The notes beneath the pieces were generated by a model. That model saw only the letters and a list, made by a program, of their open reading frames with translations. It did no database searches and had not been told where the DNA came from. From assembly GCF_008808095.1 (NCBI RefSeq), contig NZ_CP023396.1, positions 1,860,001-1,924,000 on the forward strand: a stretch of DNA of 64,000 nt, in the 5' to 3' direction. This stretch comes from Pseudoalteromonas ruthenica. Lineage in GTDB: Bacteria; Pseudomonadota; Gammaproteobacteria; Enterobacterales; Alteromonadaceae. This document shows, piece by piece, positions 33,513 to 43,490 of the stretch. Numbering within the stretch: the first letter of the stretch is position 1; each line of letters begins with the position of its first letter. A program made the translations under genes and the position numbers.

Positions 33513-34433
33513 ATGCTCATCAATGCAAGAGAAGAATTAAGAAACAAGCAGCGAGATCAGCAACTCGCTCATCTATTAAAGTCCAACCAGCATAACTTTA
33601 TCCATCTTAATGACAGGGAATTTTTTGATTACGCTGTGAACGTAAAACGCACCCAAGGTCATTCTAATGAGCGAATCGCCGCCTGGTTCGAATCAATTAT
33701 GGAACGCGCCAATATTGTACCTGAGCTTTGGCGAGCGCATCGCGATTGGGTTAAAAATGGTTCAGGGCTCGTCCCGTTAGGGCTGGATGTGGCCGCCTTG
33801 ACAGCGATTGCGCTAGAGATGCAGCGTAGCGGTTCAGTCTTTGATAAATTCAAAGTGAAGTCATATTCTGGGAAAAACTACATTATTTTCAAAGGCTACT
33901 CGGGCCTCAGAAGACACCTGACGGGAACCCGGTACTTAGCCAACAATCCTAAGCTAGTATCTTTCGGCATCGGTAAGCTGGGAGCGCAAAGCTCCATTAA
34001 GCAAGGGTTTGTGTTGACGATTCTTATCTCTGCAGGGTTTCATGCCTTGGAGCAACTGATTGATGATAGCAAAACATGGCACGACTTTATTGGTGGTTTA
34101 TCTGTTGATGTTGCCATCGCAGCAGCATCATCAGGCATTGCCTGGGGAGCGGTGACTGCCGTTGTGGGAACGGCTGCAACCGTCGCCGTTGGCCCTATGA
34201 TTGCCGTTGTTGTGGTTGGCGCAGCTCTGGCTGGTTTGGCCTATACATTCATTGATACTGATGCGATAGCAGAAAAAATAGCGGCTAGTCTAAGAGCGGT
34301 TGAAAACGATTTAAAACAAAGCTTTCAGCAAGCACGTAGAGAAATAGACCGGGCGCAGCGGTGGTACGAACAAGACCCCATCGGGTTTATGCACCGTCTA
34401 TTTGGGCTTCCTTACTCTGGCGGATATAGATAG
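33513..34433 (+). CDS. Uncharacterised protein with C-terminal membrane-inserting region; possible pore-forming effector
   Basis: I do not recognise a named family with certainty. The start is ATG 33513, five bases after a perfect GGAGG, giving 306 residues. The N-terminal 150 residues are soluble and charged, with a conserved-looking core (SGKNYIIFKGYSGLRRHLTG). Hydrophobic segments follow at about 165-182 and 200-247. The second is a long Gly/Ala/Val hairpin (AVTAVVGTAATVAVGPMIAVV), typical of membrane-inserting toxins. The C-terminus is a charged amphipathic helix. No signal peptide is present. The next gene encodes a small three-helix membrane protein four bases downstream, as expected for an immunity partner. 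Toxin function is inference from architecture only. Confidence 0.55.
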   Translation: MLINAREELRNKQRDQQLAHLLKSNQHNFIHLNDREFFDYAVNVKRTQGHSNERIAAWFESIMERANIVPELWRAHRDWVKNGSGLVPLGLDVAALTAIALEMQRSGSVFDKFKVKSYSGKNYIIFKGYSGLRRHLTGTRYLANNPKLVSFGIGKLGAQSSIKQGFVLTILISAGFHALEQLIDDSKTWHDFIGGLSVDVAIAAASSGIAWGAVTAVVGTAATVAVGPMIAVVVVGAALAGLAYTFIDTDAIAEKIAASLRAVENDLKQSFQQARREIDRAQRWYEQDPIGFMHRLFGLPYSGGYR

Positions 34434-34437
34434 CACA

Positions 34438-35001
34438 ATGGATGATGTGCAAAGTACAACGATGGACAGAGTAAAGCTATTCTGCTTTTTTGCTTTATTC
34501 TGTGTACTTACTTTACTGCTCCCTTATGCAACGTTCAGTGAAGTGAGCCAAGTAAGTACAGCCCTAGGGGAGCATGTTCTGGCTTTTCGGGAGCGCAGTT
34601 TTTCTCCTTCTTTGGTATTGGCCACCCCCGTTTTTGCCGTATTAACCTACTTACTGTGGTTACGAGCAACTCATACCCAAGTAAGTGATAGGCTACTTAG
34701 CGGTTGGTTTAAGCTGTGCGGCGTGACCTTGGTATTGATGTTAATTGCCACGCCAATCTACACCTATCTCATTGAACACCATATTAGTGCTCAGGGTTAC
34801 ACCCTATGCAGCGCCTACGGCCGGGGCACGATTGGCTCAGCCGATATCTGGGTGGCAAATGAGAGTCATTGTATAAAAGAAGGTTTCCCCGTACGCAACG
34901 AACTCGTTGACTGGCTATCTCAGCAACCATCCGATATCAGCGCGCAACAAGTAAAGCAGAAGTTGGCAACGCTTTTGGCTGCTCAGCATCATACAAAGTA
35001 A
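34438..35001 (+). CDS. Small three-helix membrane protein; possible immunity partner
   Basis: The 187-residue protein has three hydrophobic helices, at about 12-30 (LFCFFALFCVLTLLLPYA), 57-75 (LVLATPVFAVLTYLLWL) and 89-110 (LCGVTLVLMLIATPIYTYLI). A C-terminal soluble domain carries two cysteines (GYTLCSAYGRG, NESHC). I prefer ATG 34438, four bases after the stop of the preceding gene; a TTG-initiated longer frame from 34402 and ATG 34462 are alternatives. The ribosome-binding site is weak, in keeping with translational coupling. Pore-forming bacteriocin immunity proteins are often such small multi-helix inner-membrane proteins. No direct family match is claimed. Confidence 0.6.
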   Translation: MDDVQSTTMDRVKLFCFFALFCVLTLLLPYATFSEVSQVSTALGEHVLAFRERSFSPSLVLATPVFAVLTYLLWLRATHTQVSDRLLSGWFKLCGVTLVLMLIATPIYTYLIEHHISAQGYTLCSAYGRGTIGSADIWVANESHCIKEGFPVRNELVDWLSQQPSDISAQQVKQKLATLLAAQHHTK

Positions 35002-35051
35002 TTGAGCAGCCAACTCATGTACCACTTGGCGCAAAAAAGTTAAACCTGTGG

Positions 35052-37676
35052 TTAATTTTCATACCCCAAATTCGGGCCTAGCCACTTTTCGGCTTCCTCC
35101 AGCGTCATTCCTTGGCGGTTAGCATAGTCCTCAACTTGGTCTTGTTGAATCCCTGCCACGGCAAAGTATTTCGAATCAGGGTGTGAGAAATACCAACCCG
35201 AGACGGCGGCACCTGGCCACATCGCATAGGAGCTCGTCAGTTTCATGCCGATGCGCTCTTCAACGCTCAGTAACTCCCAAATCTTAGCCTTTTCAGTGTG
35301 CTCTGGGCACGCTGGATAGCCTGGCGCAGGGCGAATACCCTGATAGTTCTCACGGATGAGCTGATCATTGTTTAACGCTTCGTCTGCGGCATAGCCCCAG
35401 TACACTTTACGCACTTGCTCATGCAGGTATTCTGCGAAGGCCTCTGCAAGGCGGTCAGCCACCGCTTTGACCATGATTTTATTATAATCATCACCTTGGT
35501 CATCAAAGGCCTGGGCTAAATCATCTTCTTCTAACCCGCCGGTCACGGCAAAGGCGCCAAAGTAGTCGGCAACACCTTTAGGCGCGATATAGTCGGCTAA
35601 ACAATAGTTAGCAAAGCCCTTTTTGTGCGTTTGCTGGCGTAACTGACACGAACGTAAAATCACTTCGTCACGCTGCTCGTCGCGGTATATTTCTATGTCA
35701 TCGCCGACGCGGTTTGCTGGGAATAAGCCAATCACCCCTTTTGGTTGAATGCTGCCTTGGCGCGCAAACTCATCCAACATTGCATTTGCATCGGCAAACA
35801 ATGAGCGCGCTTGCTCACCCACCACCTCGTCATTCATGATACGCGGGTATTTGCCGGCCAAAGACCAGGTCATAAAAAATGGCGTCCAGTCGATATATTG
35901 CCGTAAGGTGCTCACTGGCACCGAGTGAAACTCTTGGACTCCTAGCTGTTTAGGTACAGGCGGAGTGTAGTTTTGCCAATCCAGCTGGGCATGATTAGCG
36001 CGAGCTTGTTGCAAACCTATGGGCTTGGAGCGGGGTTTCTTGCGTGCTTGTTGCTCTCGCACTCGCTCGTACTCTGCTTTAGTTTTACTCAAAAACTCAC
36101 TTTTCGCGGTTTTACTTAGCAAACTAGATGCCACGCCCACCGCACGGCTGGCGTTATTAACATAAACCACGCCGTTATCATATTGGGGCTCAATTTTTAC
36201 GGCGGTATGCGCCTTTGACGTCGTCGCGCCACCAATCAGCAACGGAATGGTAAAATCGCGGCGTTTCATTTCTTTGGCGACATGCACCATTTCATCTAAC
36301 GAGGGAGTGATAAGCCCGGACAGGCCTATAATATCGGCGTTTTCGTCTATTGCGGTTTGTAAGATTTTTTCAGCGGGCACCATCACCCCTAAGTCGATCA
36401 CCTCGTAGTTATTACACTGTAACACCACGCCAACAATATTCTTACCAATATCATGAACATCCCCTTTTACCGTAGCCATGACAATTTTACCGTTGGTTTC
36501 ACCCTCTTGTTTCTCGGCTTCGATATAAGGGTCTAAATAGGCCACCGCGCGCTTCATTACCCGCGCCGATTTCACAACCTGCGGCAAAAACATTTTCCCG
36601 ACCCCAAACAGATCACCCACCACATTCATGCCGTCCATCAACGGCCCCTCAATGACCTCGATGGGTTTAGCAAACTGCTGTCGGCACTGCTCGGTGTCCT
36701 CATCAATATAATCTGTAATGCCTTTAACCAGAGCGTGTTCTAAGCGCTTTGCCACCGGCCAACTGCGCCACTGCAAATCCTCAACCTTCTCCGCTTGCGC
36801 CATGCCCGAATACTTAGGCGCTAATTCCACCAACCGCTCTCCGGCGCCGGCATCTTTATTTAAAATCACATCCTCAACGGCGTCTCTCAGCTCAGTGGGA
36901 ATATCGTCATACACCGCTAGTTGACCAGCATTGACGATGCCCATATCCATTCCGGCTTGAATGGCGTGATACAAGAACACAGAGTGAATAGCCTCGCGCA
37001 CCGGATTGTTGCCTCGAAACGAAAAAGAGACATTAGACACGCCACCGGATACCTTGCAGTGCGGAAGATTCTCCTTGATGCGGCGAGTTCCTTCGATAAA
37101 CTCCACGGCATAGTTGTCATGCTCTTCTATGCCGGTGGCCACGGCAAAGATATTGGGGTCAAAAATAATATCTTCTGGCGGGAATCCCAATTCATCGACC
37201 AAGATGCGATAAGAGCGCGCGCAAATAGCAAACTTCCGCTCTGCGGTTTCTGCTTGACCACTTTCATCAAAGGCCATCACCACCACAGCGGCGCCGAAGC
37301 GCTTTAATATCTTGGCTTGGTGACGAAACGGCTGCTCCCCCTCCTTGAGGGAAATAGAGTTCACTATCGCCTTGCCTTGAATGCATTTTAGTCCCGCCTC
37401 GATTACTTCCCATTTCGACGAGTCCACCATAATGGGCACTTTCGAAATATCGGGCTCTGAGGCGATAAGGTTCAAAAAGGTGACCATGGCCGCTTTAGAG
37501 TCCAACATGGCTTCATCCATGTTGATATCGATAATCTGCGCGCCATTTTCAACTTGCTCACGTGCCACCTCTAACGCGGTTTCGTAATCTTCCTCGAGGA
37601 TCAGCCGTTTAAAGCGCGCCGAGCCGGTCACATTGGTGCGCTCGCCGACATTGGTAAAAGTTGCAGTATTATTCAT
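35052..37676 (-). CDS. metH: Methionine synthase, pterin/B12/activation part (split MetH)
   Basis: This 874-residue protein holds the last three modules of cobalamin-dependent methionine synthase. They are the methyltetrahydrofolate-binding domain (from [17 protein letters not shown], about residues 10-26), the B12 cap and Rossmann domain with the cobalt-ligand motif DVHDIGKN (about 406-413), and the S-adenosylmethionine activation domain ([12 protein letters not shown]). The homocysteine-binding module is a separate gene 12 bases upstream. Its own ATG at 37676 has AAGGGG at good spacing, so it is a genuine gene start and not a frameshift scar. Together the parts equal full-length MetH (351 + 874 residues). 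The product needs the B12 supplied by BtuFCD and BtuR. Confidence 0.95.
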   Translation of the reverse strand: MNNTATFTNVGERTNVTGSARFKRLILEEDYETALEVAREQVENGAQIIDINMDEAMLDSKAAMVTFLNLIASEPDISKVPIMVDSSKWEVIEAGLKCIQGKAIVNSISLKEGEQPFRHQAKILKRFGAAVVVMAFDESGQAETAERKFAICARSYRILVDELGFPPEDIIFDPNIFAVATGIEEHDNYAVEFIEGTRRIKENLPHCKVSGGVSNVSFSFRGNNPVREAIHSVFLYHAIQAGMDMGIVNAGQLAVYDDIPTELRDAVEDVILNKDAGAGERLVELAPKYSGMAQAEKVEDLQWRSWPVAKRLEHALVKGITDYIDEDTEQCRQQFAKPIEVIEGPLMDGMNVVGDLFGVGKMFLPQVVKSARVMKRAVAYLDPYIEAEKQEGETNGKIVMATVKGDVHDIGKNIVGVVLQCNNYEVIDLGVMVPAEKILQTAIDENADIIGLSGLITPSLDEMVHVAKEMKRRDFTIPLLIGGATTSKAHTAVKIEPQYDNGVVYVNNASRAVGVASSLLSKTAKSEFLSKTKAEYERVREQQARKKPRSKPIGLQQARANHAQLDWQNYTPPVPKQLGVQEFHSVPVSTLRQYIDWTPFFMTWSLAGKYPRIMNDEVVGEQARSLFADANAMLDEFARQGSIQPKGVIGLFPANRVGDDIEIYRDEQRDEVILRSCQLRQQTHKKGFANYCLADYIAPKGVADYFGAFAVTGGLEEDDLAQAFDDQGDDYNKIMVKAVADRLAEAFAEYLHEQVRKVYWGYAADEALNNDQLIRENYQGIRPAPGYPACPEHTEKAKIWELLSVEERIGMKLTSSYAMWPGAAVSGWYFSHPDSKYFAVAGIQQDQVEDYANRQGMTLEEAEKWLGPNLGYEN

Positions 37677-37688
37677 GTTATTGGCCCC

Positions 37689-38744
37689 TTAATTGAGATT
37701 ACAGGCTTCAAGGCCACTTAATCGCATGCGCACAGGCAGCTCAGGCAAAGTACGTGGAGCGGTGTTTTTTAGCCCATCACTAAAGGCTTTAATGTGCTCG
37801 GGTGTGGTCCCACAACAGCCACCAACAATATTGATAAACCCTTGCTCCCCCCAGTCGATGATTTCTTGTGCCATTTCTTCGGCTTCTAAATCATATTCGC
37901 CAAATTCATTCGGCAGCCCCGCATTGGGGTGCACCGAGGTGTAGGTTTCACAAATACTGGCCAGCTCTTCCACATACTGACGCAGCAAGTCTGGCCCTAA
38001 CGCACAGTTCAAGCCAATGGAGAGCGGTTTAATATGGCGAATGGAATTATAAAACGCCTCGGTGGTTTGCCCTGACAAGGTTCGACCCGAAGCATCTGTG
38101 ATGGTGCCGGAGATCATCACCGGCAGAGTCACTCCGGCCTGTTCGAACGCTTCTTCTACCGCAAAGGAAGCGGCTTTGGCATTGAGGGTATCGAAAATGG
38201 TTTCAATTAAAATCAGATCGGCACCACCTTCTATCAGCGCCAGGGTCGATTCGATATACGCGGCCACCAGCTTATCGAAGGTAATATTGCGATAGCCCGG
38301 GTCATTAACATCTGGTGAAATCGAGCAGGTTTTTGATGTTGGCCCCAGTACGCCGGCCACGTAGCGCGGTTTGTGTGGCTCGCGAGCGGTAAACTCATCG
38401 GCCACCGCGCGTGCCAGCCGGGCCGATTCGAGGTTAATCTCACGGCTTAGGCTCGCCATGTCATAATCTTCCATGGAAATGGTCGTGGCGTTAAAGGTAT
38501 TGGTCTCAATAATATCGGCGCCCGCTGCCAAATATTCACGGTGAATTTGTGCTATTAACTGCGGTTGAGTGAGGCTCAATAAATCGTTGTTGCCCTTGAC
38601 CAACACATGCCAATCTTGAAACCGCTCACCACGATAATCATGCTCTTCGAGCTTATGCTGTTGGATCATCGTACCCATGGCGCCATCTAAAATTAAAATG
38701 CGCTCGTTGAGGGCCAGTGTTAATGCATCACGTTTATTCGGCAT
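37689..38744 (-). CDS. metH: Methionine synthase, homocysteine-binding part (split MetH)
   Basis: A 351-residue homocysteine S-methyltransferase barrel starting [13 protein letters not shown]. The zinc cysteines are present in [11 protein letters not shown] and [11 protein letters not shown]. It ends [13 protein letters not shown], the exact linker where E. coli MetH continues into the pterin domain, and then stops. It lacks any B12 or pterin domain, so it must act together with the adjacent 874-residue protein. Its ATG overlaps the metA stop by 11 bases. The three genes therefore form a methionine operon behind a MetJ-type operator. Reading it as a stand-alone MmuM enzyme is less likely because of the match to the MetH N-terminus. 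Confidence 0.92.
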   Translation of the reverse strand: MPNKRDALTLALNERILILDGAMGTMIQQHKLEEHDYRGERFQDWHVLVKGNNDLLSLTQPQLIAQIHREYLAAGADIIETNTFNATTISMEDYDMASLSREINLESARLARAVADEFTAREPHKPRYVAGVLGPTSKTCSISPDVNDPGYRNITFDKLVAAYIESTLALIEGGADLILIETIFDTLNAKAASFAVEEAFEQAGVTLPVMISGTITDASGRTLSGQTTEAFYNSIRHIKPLSIGLNCALGPDLLRQYVEELASICETYTSVHPNAGLPNEFGEYDLEAEEMAQEIIDWGEQGFINIVGGCCGTTPEHIKAFSDGLKNTAPRTLPELPVRMRLSGLEACNLN

Positions 38745-39681
38745 AGTTGTTAGTCCTTACATCCTGGCTAACCAGATTAATATCATAGGGAGTGGTTTGG
38801 TAAACGTAGTAATTAAGCCAATTCGAAAATAACAAAAAGGCATGACTTTGCCAGGTTTTCGAGGGCTCTTGCGCTGGGTCGCCATGAGGGAAGTAGTTTT
38901 CTGGCATCGGTGCGTCAGCGCCTTTATCGCAGTCACGTAAATACTCTTTTTTCAGGGTATCGGCATCATACTCAGGGTGTCCGGTGATATACACCTGCGA
39001 ACCACTCTGGTTTTTAAGTAAGTAAGCACCTACCTTCGGCGAGCCTGCTACCACGACTAATTCTTTACAGGCGTTTATCGCAGCAATATCAATATGGCCA
39101 TAACGCGAATGCGGGACTAAGAAGCGATCGTCAAAGCCCCGGGTTAACGCCGCATGGTCAAAATAACACTGATGCTCAAACACCCCACACAACTTATTTT
39201 TCTGCAATTGACGCTTAAGTCCATGATGATGGAAAAGCCCAGCGTGCGCCGCCCAACAACTAAATAGCGTCGAGGTCACATGGTGCTCCGCCCAATCAAA
39301 GAACGCTTGTAGCTCCGACCAATACCCTACTTCATCATATTCTAAGTGAGCCAAGGGCGCGCCGGTAACAATCAAGGCATCGTAATTATTGTCTTTAACA
39401 TCTGAGAAATACTGATAAAACATATCCAGATGCTGCTCTGAGTTGGCGCTAGAGCGGTGCGTATCTAAACGCAGTAAGTCAACATTGACCTGCAATGGCG
39501 TATTCGCCAGCAAACGAATAAATTGCACTTCGGTTTCCACCTTATTCGGCATCAGGTTCAAAATAGCCAAGCGCATGGGCCGGATTTCTTGAGTCCGAGC
39601 GCGACTTTTCGGCATCACGAATACATTTTCTTGGCGCAGCTCCATAATCGCTGGCAAAGCGTCTTGAACCGTAATGGGCAT
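38734..39681 (-). CDS. metA: Homoserine O-succinyltransferase/acetyltransferase
   Basis: MetA acylates homoserine, the first committed step of methionine synthesis. The catalytic cysteine lies in [14 protein letters not shown], and the HxE partner is in [12 protein letters not shown]. The N-terminus [11 protein letters not shown] fits the family. I use ATG 39681, seven bases after GGAG, giving 315 residues, rather than a longer frame to 39726. Whether succinyl- or acetyl-CoA is used cannot be settled by eye. It heads the metA-metH operon and has a promoter overlapped by met boxes. Confidence 0.96.
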   Translation of the reverse strand: MPITVQDALPAIMELRQENVFVMPKSRARTQEIRPMRLAILNLMPNKVETEVQFIRLLANTPLQVNVDLLRLDTHRSSANSEQHLDMFYQYFSDVKDNNYDALIVTGAPLAHLEYDEVGYWSELQAFFDWAEHHVTSTLFSCWAAHAGLFHHHGLKRQLQKNKLCGVFEHQCYFDHAALTRGFDDRFLVPHSRYGHIDIAAINACKELVVVAGSPKVGAYLLKNQSGSQVYITGHPEYDADTLKKEYLRDCDKGADAPMPENYFPHGDPAQEPSKTWQSHAFLLFSNWLNYYVYQTTPYDINLVSQDVRTNNYAE

Positions 39682-39712
39682 GGCGGTACTCCGAATTAAA
39701 AGATAAGAGGCT

Positions 39713-39740
39713 ATTATGAACGCCACACTGGAAATTTCAA
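39713..39740 (-). promoter_or_regulatory. Sigma-70 promoter of metA-metH operon
   Basis: On the minus strand, TTGAAA (39740-39735), a 16-base spacer and CATAAT (39718-39713) precede the metA ATG by 31 bases. The -35 touches the met-box operator. Confidence 0.7.
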
Positions 39741-39761
39741 CCTCTAGATGTTTAGACGTCC
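39738..39761. promoter_or_regulatory. MetJ-type operator (tandem met boxes)
   Basis: Three adjacent 8-base units match AGACGTCT to different degrees: CAACCTCT (5/8), AGATGTTT (6/8) and AGACGTCC (7/8). Tandem 8-base boxes are the known MetJ binding pattern. The site overlaps the metA -35, so repression by MetJ with S-adenosylmethionine is expected. Confidence 0.75.
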
Positions 39762-39824
39762 AAAATAAAGTTGCAGTGAATGAGTTAACTGCAATAATGC
39801 CCGCGATTAACTAACAAAGAGTCG

Positions 39825-40715
39825 ATGATGGGTATAGGTGAAATTGCAGCAATCAGTGCAGCCGTGGTTTGGGCTTTTTCTACCTTACTGTACAAAGGCT
39901 TCAGTCATCACCTTTCACCGCTGCAACTAAATGTAAGTAAAGGCTTACTCGCTTCTTTAATGATGGTAATTGCCATGGCGCTACTTGGCGATGGGGCCAT
40001 GCCAGTGCAGCTCACCTCATGGGGCTGGCTTATCGCCGGTGGGATTATCGGTATTGCCATCGGCGATAGCGCCTACTTTGGCGCCCTGCGCAGTATTGGC
40101 CCAGCACGGACCTTAATAATTGAATCTCTCGCTCCAGCCTTAACTGGCATACTTAATATTGTGCTGTTAGGTGTGTACTTACCGCTGCTCGCCTGGTTGG
40201 GCATTGCCATCACTTCGGTGGGGGTGATCATCGCGGTGTTACCTCAGCGCCACTTGCCTCCAGTTGATAAGAAGTTTTACTTTCAAGGCGTGGCTCTCGC
40301 ATTACTTGCGGCTTTGTGCCAAGCCAGTGGTATGGTGATGTCAAAAGGGGCTATGAATACTGAGTCGATGAGTAGCCTATGGGCCGCCCTTATTCGCCTC
40401 CTTGCCGGCACATTGAGCGTGGCTTTACTGGTAATGATTATAAAACGCAGCGACCTATACCAAGCCATTCGACTGCACGGTATTGATAACAAACGCTGGC
40501 TGCTCGTGGCTGTTTTTTTCGGCACCTTCGTTGGCTTGTGGCTGCAATTGGCGGCGGTGCAACATACCGACCCGGCTATCGCACAAACTATTTTTGCCAC
40601 CGCCCCGCTGATGGTCATGACCATTGGCTTTTTTAAACGCGAGCCGGTGACTTGGCGTATGATAGTGGGCGGTTTACTGGCGCTGGCTGGAGTGGCCATA
40701 TTATTGGCAAATTAA
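39825..40715 (+). CDS. EamA/DMT-family transporter
   Basis: A 296-residue inner-membrane protein with about ten hydrophobic helices in two EamA repeats. The first opens GEIAAISAAVVWAFSTLLYKGF; the second begins near residue 148 (GVALALLAALCQASGMVMSKGA). Family features are GDSAYFGALRSIGPARTLI in the first half and DPAIAQTIFATAPLMVM in the second. Members export amino acids, nucleotides or other metabolites. The substrate here is unknown and the neighbours give no clue. It is divergent from metA, with the met-box operator in the shared gap, so methionine control cannot be excluded. Confidence 0.85.
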   Translation: MMGIGEIAAISAAVVWAFSTLLYKGFSHHLSPLQLNVSKGLLASLMMVIAMALLGDGAMPVQLTSWGWLIAGGIIGIAIGDSAYFGALRSIGPARTLIIESLAPALTGILNIVLLGVYLPLLAWLGIAITSVGVIIAVLPQRHLPPVDKKFYFQGVALALLAALCQASGMVMSKGAMNTESMSSLWAALIRLLAGTLSVALLVMIIKRSDLYQAIRLHGIDNKRWLLVAVFFGTFVGLWLQLAAVQHTDPAIAQTIFATAPLMVMTIGFFKREPVTWRMIVGGLLALAGVAILLAN

Positions 40716-40796
40716 CGGGCCATTCGTTGACGCTTTCACCATAGAGACTCTACAATAACGGCAGTTTAAATTAGTCACATTGTAAAGGCTCCTTTC

Positions 40797-42470
40797 ATGG
40801 TTTTACCTGATAAGTTTATTTTCTCGATGAGTCGCGTGTCAAAGGTGGTGCCACCTAAACGCACCATCTTAAAAGACATCTCTCTGCACTTTTTCCCTGG
40901 CGCAAAAATTGGTGTACTTGGCCTAAATGGCGCAGGTAAATCGACCTTACTGCGCATTATGGCCGGCGTGGATAAAGATTTTGAGGGTGAGGCACACCCT
41001 CAGCCTGGCATTAAAATTGGTTATCTTCCTCAGGAGCCTGAGCTTGATGAAAGCAAAACGGTGCGTGAAGTTGTAGAAGAAGCGGTCAGTGAAGTTAAAA
41101 ATGCTCTTGATCGCCTTGACCAAGTATACGCTGAGTATGCCATGGAAGATGCCGATTTCGATGCGCTTGCCAAAGAGCAAGGCGAACTTGAAGCCATTAT
41201 TCAAGCCCACGATGGCCACAACCTTGATAACGCCCTAGAGCGCGCGGCAGATGCATTACGACTGCCAGCTTGGGATGCCAAGATTGAGCATTTATCAGGG
41301 GGTGAGCGTCGCCGTGTAGCAATCTGCCGCTTATTGCTTGAAAAGCCAGATATGCTTATTCTCGATGAGCCTACCAACCACTTAGATGCTGAATCTGTCG
41401 CTTGGTTAGAGCGCTTCCTACATGATTATGAAGGCACTGTAGTGGCGGTAACCCACGACCGTTATTTCCTTGATAACGTGGCCGGCTGGATCCTCGAATT
41501 GGACCGTGGCGAAGGTATTCCGTGGGAAGGCAACTACTCTTCTTGGCTTGAGCAAAAAGACGCACGTCTGCAACAAGAGCAAAAAGCAGAGAAAGCAAGA
41601 CAAAAATCCATCGCTCAAGAGCTTGAGTGGGTACGTTCAAACCCGAAAGGTCGCCAAGCAAAATCAAAAGCGCGTATGGCGCAATTTGCTGAACTACAAC
41701 AAGGCGATTATCAAAAGCGTAACGAAACCAATGAGCTGTTTATTCCTCCTGGCCCGCGTTTAGGTGATCAGGTCATTGATGTACAGGGCTTAAACAAGAG
41801 CTTTGGCGACCGTGTGCTTATTGACAACCTTGATTTTAGCGCTCCCAAGGGAGCGATTGTCGGCATTATTGGTGCCAACGGTGCCGGTAAATCGACCTTA
41901 TTCAAAATGCTCAGCGGCGAGGAACAGCCTGATAGCGGTGAAATCACCCTAGGTGAAACCGTTGAACTCGCCACCGTTGACCAATTCCGTGGCAACATGG
42001 ATGAAAGCAAAACCGTATTTGATGAAATCGCCGACGGTCAAGATGTGTTAAAAGTGGGCAACCTTGAGTTCCCAAGCCGTGCTTATGTCGGGCGCTTTAA
42101 CTTTAAAGGCAATGATCAGCAAAAATACGTCAAAGACCTTTCCGGCGGTGAGCGCAACCGTTTGCACTTAGCCAAACTACTAAAAGCGGGCGGCAACGTA
42201 TTACTTCTCGATGAGCCAACCAACGACTTAGACGTTGAAACCTTGCGGGCGTTAGAGAATGCGATTCTCGAGTTTCCTGGCTGTGTCATGGTAATCTCGC
42301 ACGACCGTTGGTTCTTAGACCGTATCGCCACTCATATTCTTGATTATCGCGACGAAGGCCAAATTAACTTCTTCGATGGTAACTACACCGAATACGAACA
42401 GTGGTTGAAGAAAACCTTAGGCGCCGAGGCTGCACAACCGAAGCGCATTAAGTATAAAAAGATTGGTTAA
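40797..42470 (+). CDS. ettA: Energy-dependent translational throttle protein EttA (ABC-F)
   Basis: EttA binds the ribosomal E site and gates the first elongation steps according to ATP/ADP level. The 557-residue protein begins FIFSMSRVSKVVPPKRTIL, an EttA hallmark. It has two ATPase domains with Walker A motifs GLNGAGKST (about residue 42) and GANGAGKST (about 358), and signatures LSGGERRRV and LSGGERNRL. The ABC-F linker and arm lie between them (EQKDARLQQEQKAEKARQ). It has no transmembrane helices. A strong terminator follows the stop. It is monocistronic as far as can be seen. Confidence 0.97.
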   Translation: MVLPDKFIFSMSRVSKVVPPKRTILKDISLHFFPGAKIGVLGLNGAGKSTLLRIMAGVDKDFEGEAHPQPGIKIGYLPQEPELDESKTVREVVEEAVSEVKNALDRLDQVYAEYAMEDADFDALAKEQGELEAIIQAHDGHNLDNALERAADALRLPAWDAKIEHLSGGERRRVAICRLLLEKPDMLILDEPTNHLDAESVAWLERFLHDYEGTVVAVTHDRYFLDNVAGWILELDRGEGIPWEGNYSSWLEQKDARLQQEQKAEKARQKSIAQELEWVRSNPKGRQAKSKARMAQFAELQQGDYQKRNETNELFIPPGPRLGDQVIDVQGLNKSFGDRVLIDNLDFSAPKGAIVGIIGANGAGKSTLFKMLSGEEQPDSGEITLGETVELATVDQFRGNMDESKTVFDEIADGQDVLKVGNLEFPSRAYVGRFNFKGNDQQKYVKDLSGGERNRLHLAKLLKAGGNVLLLDEPTNDLDVETLRALENAILEFPGCVMVISHDRWFLDRIATHILDYRDEGQINFFDGNYTEYEQWLKKTLGAEAAQPKRIKYKKIG

Positions 42471-42481
42471 TTAACCACATA

Positions 42482-42511
42482 AAAAGGCCCCATCGAGATG
42501 GGGCTTTTTTG
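42482..42511 (+). terminator. Intrinsic terminator after ettA
   Basis: GCCCCAT and ATGGGGC pair around a CGAG loop, flanked by A and T runs. It ends transcription 15-40 bases after the ettA stop. Confidence 0.93.
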
Positions 42512-42684
42512 TGCCCTTGGCATCCATCTATGTATGGCACTGTGATTGCGCTAACGCGCCACTACTTGATGACCATTGTGATATTTTTAGCTTATTGAAA
42601 TAGCGAAAAAAGTCACTCACAGCCAAGGACAACCTCAAGGCTGGCTACTACACTGGAGGGAGACGCGCCAATACAGGAACTGTT

Positions 42685-43050
42685 ATGGAAAACCGCAGAA
42701 ACTTTACTCGTGTTATTTTTCAACGCCCCGCCCTAGTGGTATTTAATAACCAGCACCATGGCTGTCATTTACTTGATCTTTCCTTAAATGGCGCTTTGGT
42801 AAGCCATCCTGATGACTTCAACCCACAGTTAGGTCAAAGTGTAGAGCTTATTTTCCACCTATCTGGCAGTGATGTTGATATTGATATGCTTGCTGAAGTA
42901 GCTCACATTGAGCCGCAACACATTGGCTTACATTGTGTAAAAATGGATATTGACAGTGCCACTCATTTAAAACGCCTTATTGAACTTAACGTGGGTGATG
43001 ATAAGCTACTGCACAGGGAGTTAGCGCAGCTTGCTGCGCCCGAACAATAA
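42685..43050 (+). CDS. PilZ-domain c-di-GMP-binding protein
   Basis: The 121-residue single-domain protein has the two PilZ motifs: an arginine-rich N-terminus (ENRRNFTRV, giving RxxxR) and DLSLNGALV (D-x-S-x-x-G). These bind cyclic di-GMP. It lacks other domains, so it is an adaptor of the YcgR-N-less type. AGGA is seven bases before ATG 42685. The 170-base leader after the ettA terminator has no recognised riboswitch. The next gene, DUF350, begins 25 bases downstream, so the PilZ protein may be cotranscribed with the yjfL-yjfM-yjfC-like genes. Confidence 0.88.
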   Translation: MENRRNFTRVIFQRPALVVFNNQHHGCHLLDLSLNGALVSHPDDFNPQLGQSVELIFHLSGSDVDIDMLAEVAHIEPQHIGLHCVKMDIDSATHLKRLIELNVGDDKLLHRELAQLAAPEQ

Positions 43051-43075
43051 TAACGATTGCAGTGAGAGCACAATA

Positions 43076-43480
43076 ATGATCATGGAATCCATCCAGGGCT
43101 TTGTCCCTTTTATCATGTACTTTGGTTTAGGCTACCTACTTATCCTAGCCTTTCTATTCATTTACACCCTTATCACCCCGCATTGCGAATGGACCTTGAT
43201 GAAGGAAAACAATGCCGCCGCTGCCACCGCGTTTAGTGGCGCGTTCATTGGCTTTACCCTTCCAGTTGCCAGTGCAGCGGTGAACTCGGTCTCGCTGCTA
43301 GACTTTGCCATCTGGGGCGTTATCGCTGGCATCATGCAATTAGTGACCTTCTTCTTAGTGCGTTTATACATGCCCAAGCTGTCTGAAAAAATTGCTCAGG
43401 GGCATATGAGCGCTGGGGCATTTTTAGGGGTTGCTTCACTGGCCACCGGTATTCTCAACGCTGCCTGTATCACCTACTAA
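43076..43480 (+). CDS. DUF350 inner-membrane protein (YjfL family)
   Basis: The 134-residue protein has four hydrophobic helices and the family pattern ENNAAAATAFSGAFIGFTLPVASA in the middle, with LVTFFLVRLYMPKL further on. Function is not established. I choose ATG 43076; the longer frame from 43031 would overlap the PilZ gene. The stop is followed ten bases later by the DUF1190 gene. The DUF350-DUF1190-YjfC order is the same as in E. coli yjfL-yjfM-yjfC. Confidence 0.88.
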   Translation: MIMESIQGFVPFIMYFGLGYLLILAFLFIYTLITPHCEWTLMKENNAAAATAFSGAFIGFTLPVASAAVNSVSLLDFAIWGVIAGIMQLVTFFLVRLYMPKLSEKIAQGHMSAGAFLGVASLATGILNAACITY

Positions 43481-43490
43481 GGAGGCGGCA

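Noticed and set aside
42512..42684. Possible c-di-GMP riboswitch before the PilZ gene
   Set aside because: GGAGGGAGACGC recalls part of such elements, but the conserved core and paired helices could not be assembled.
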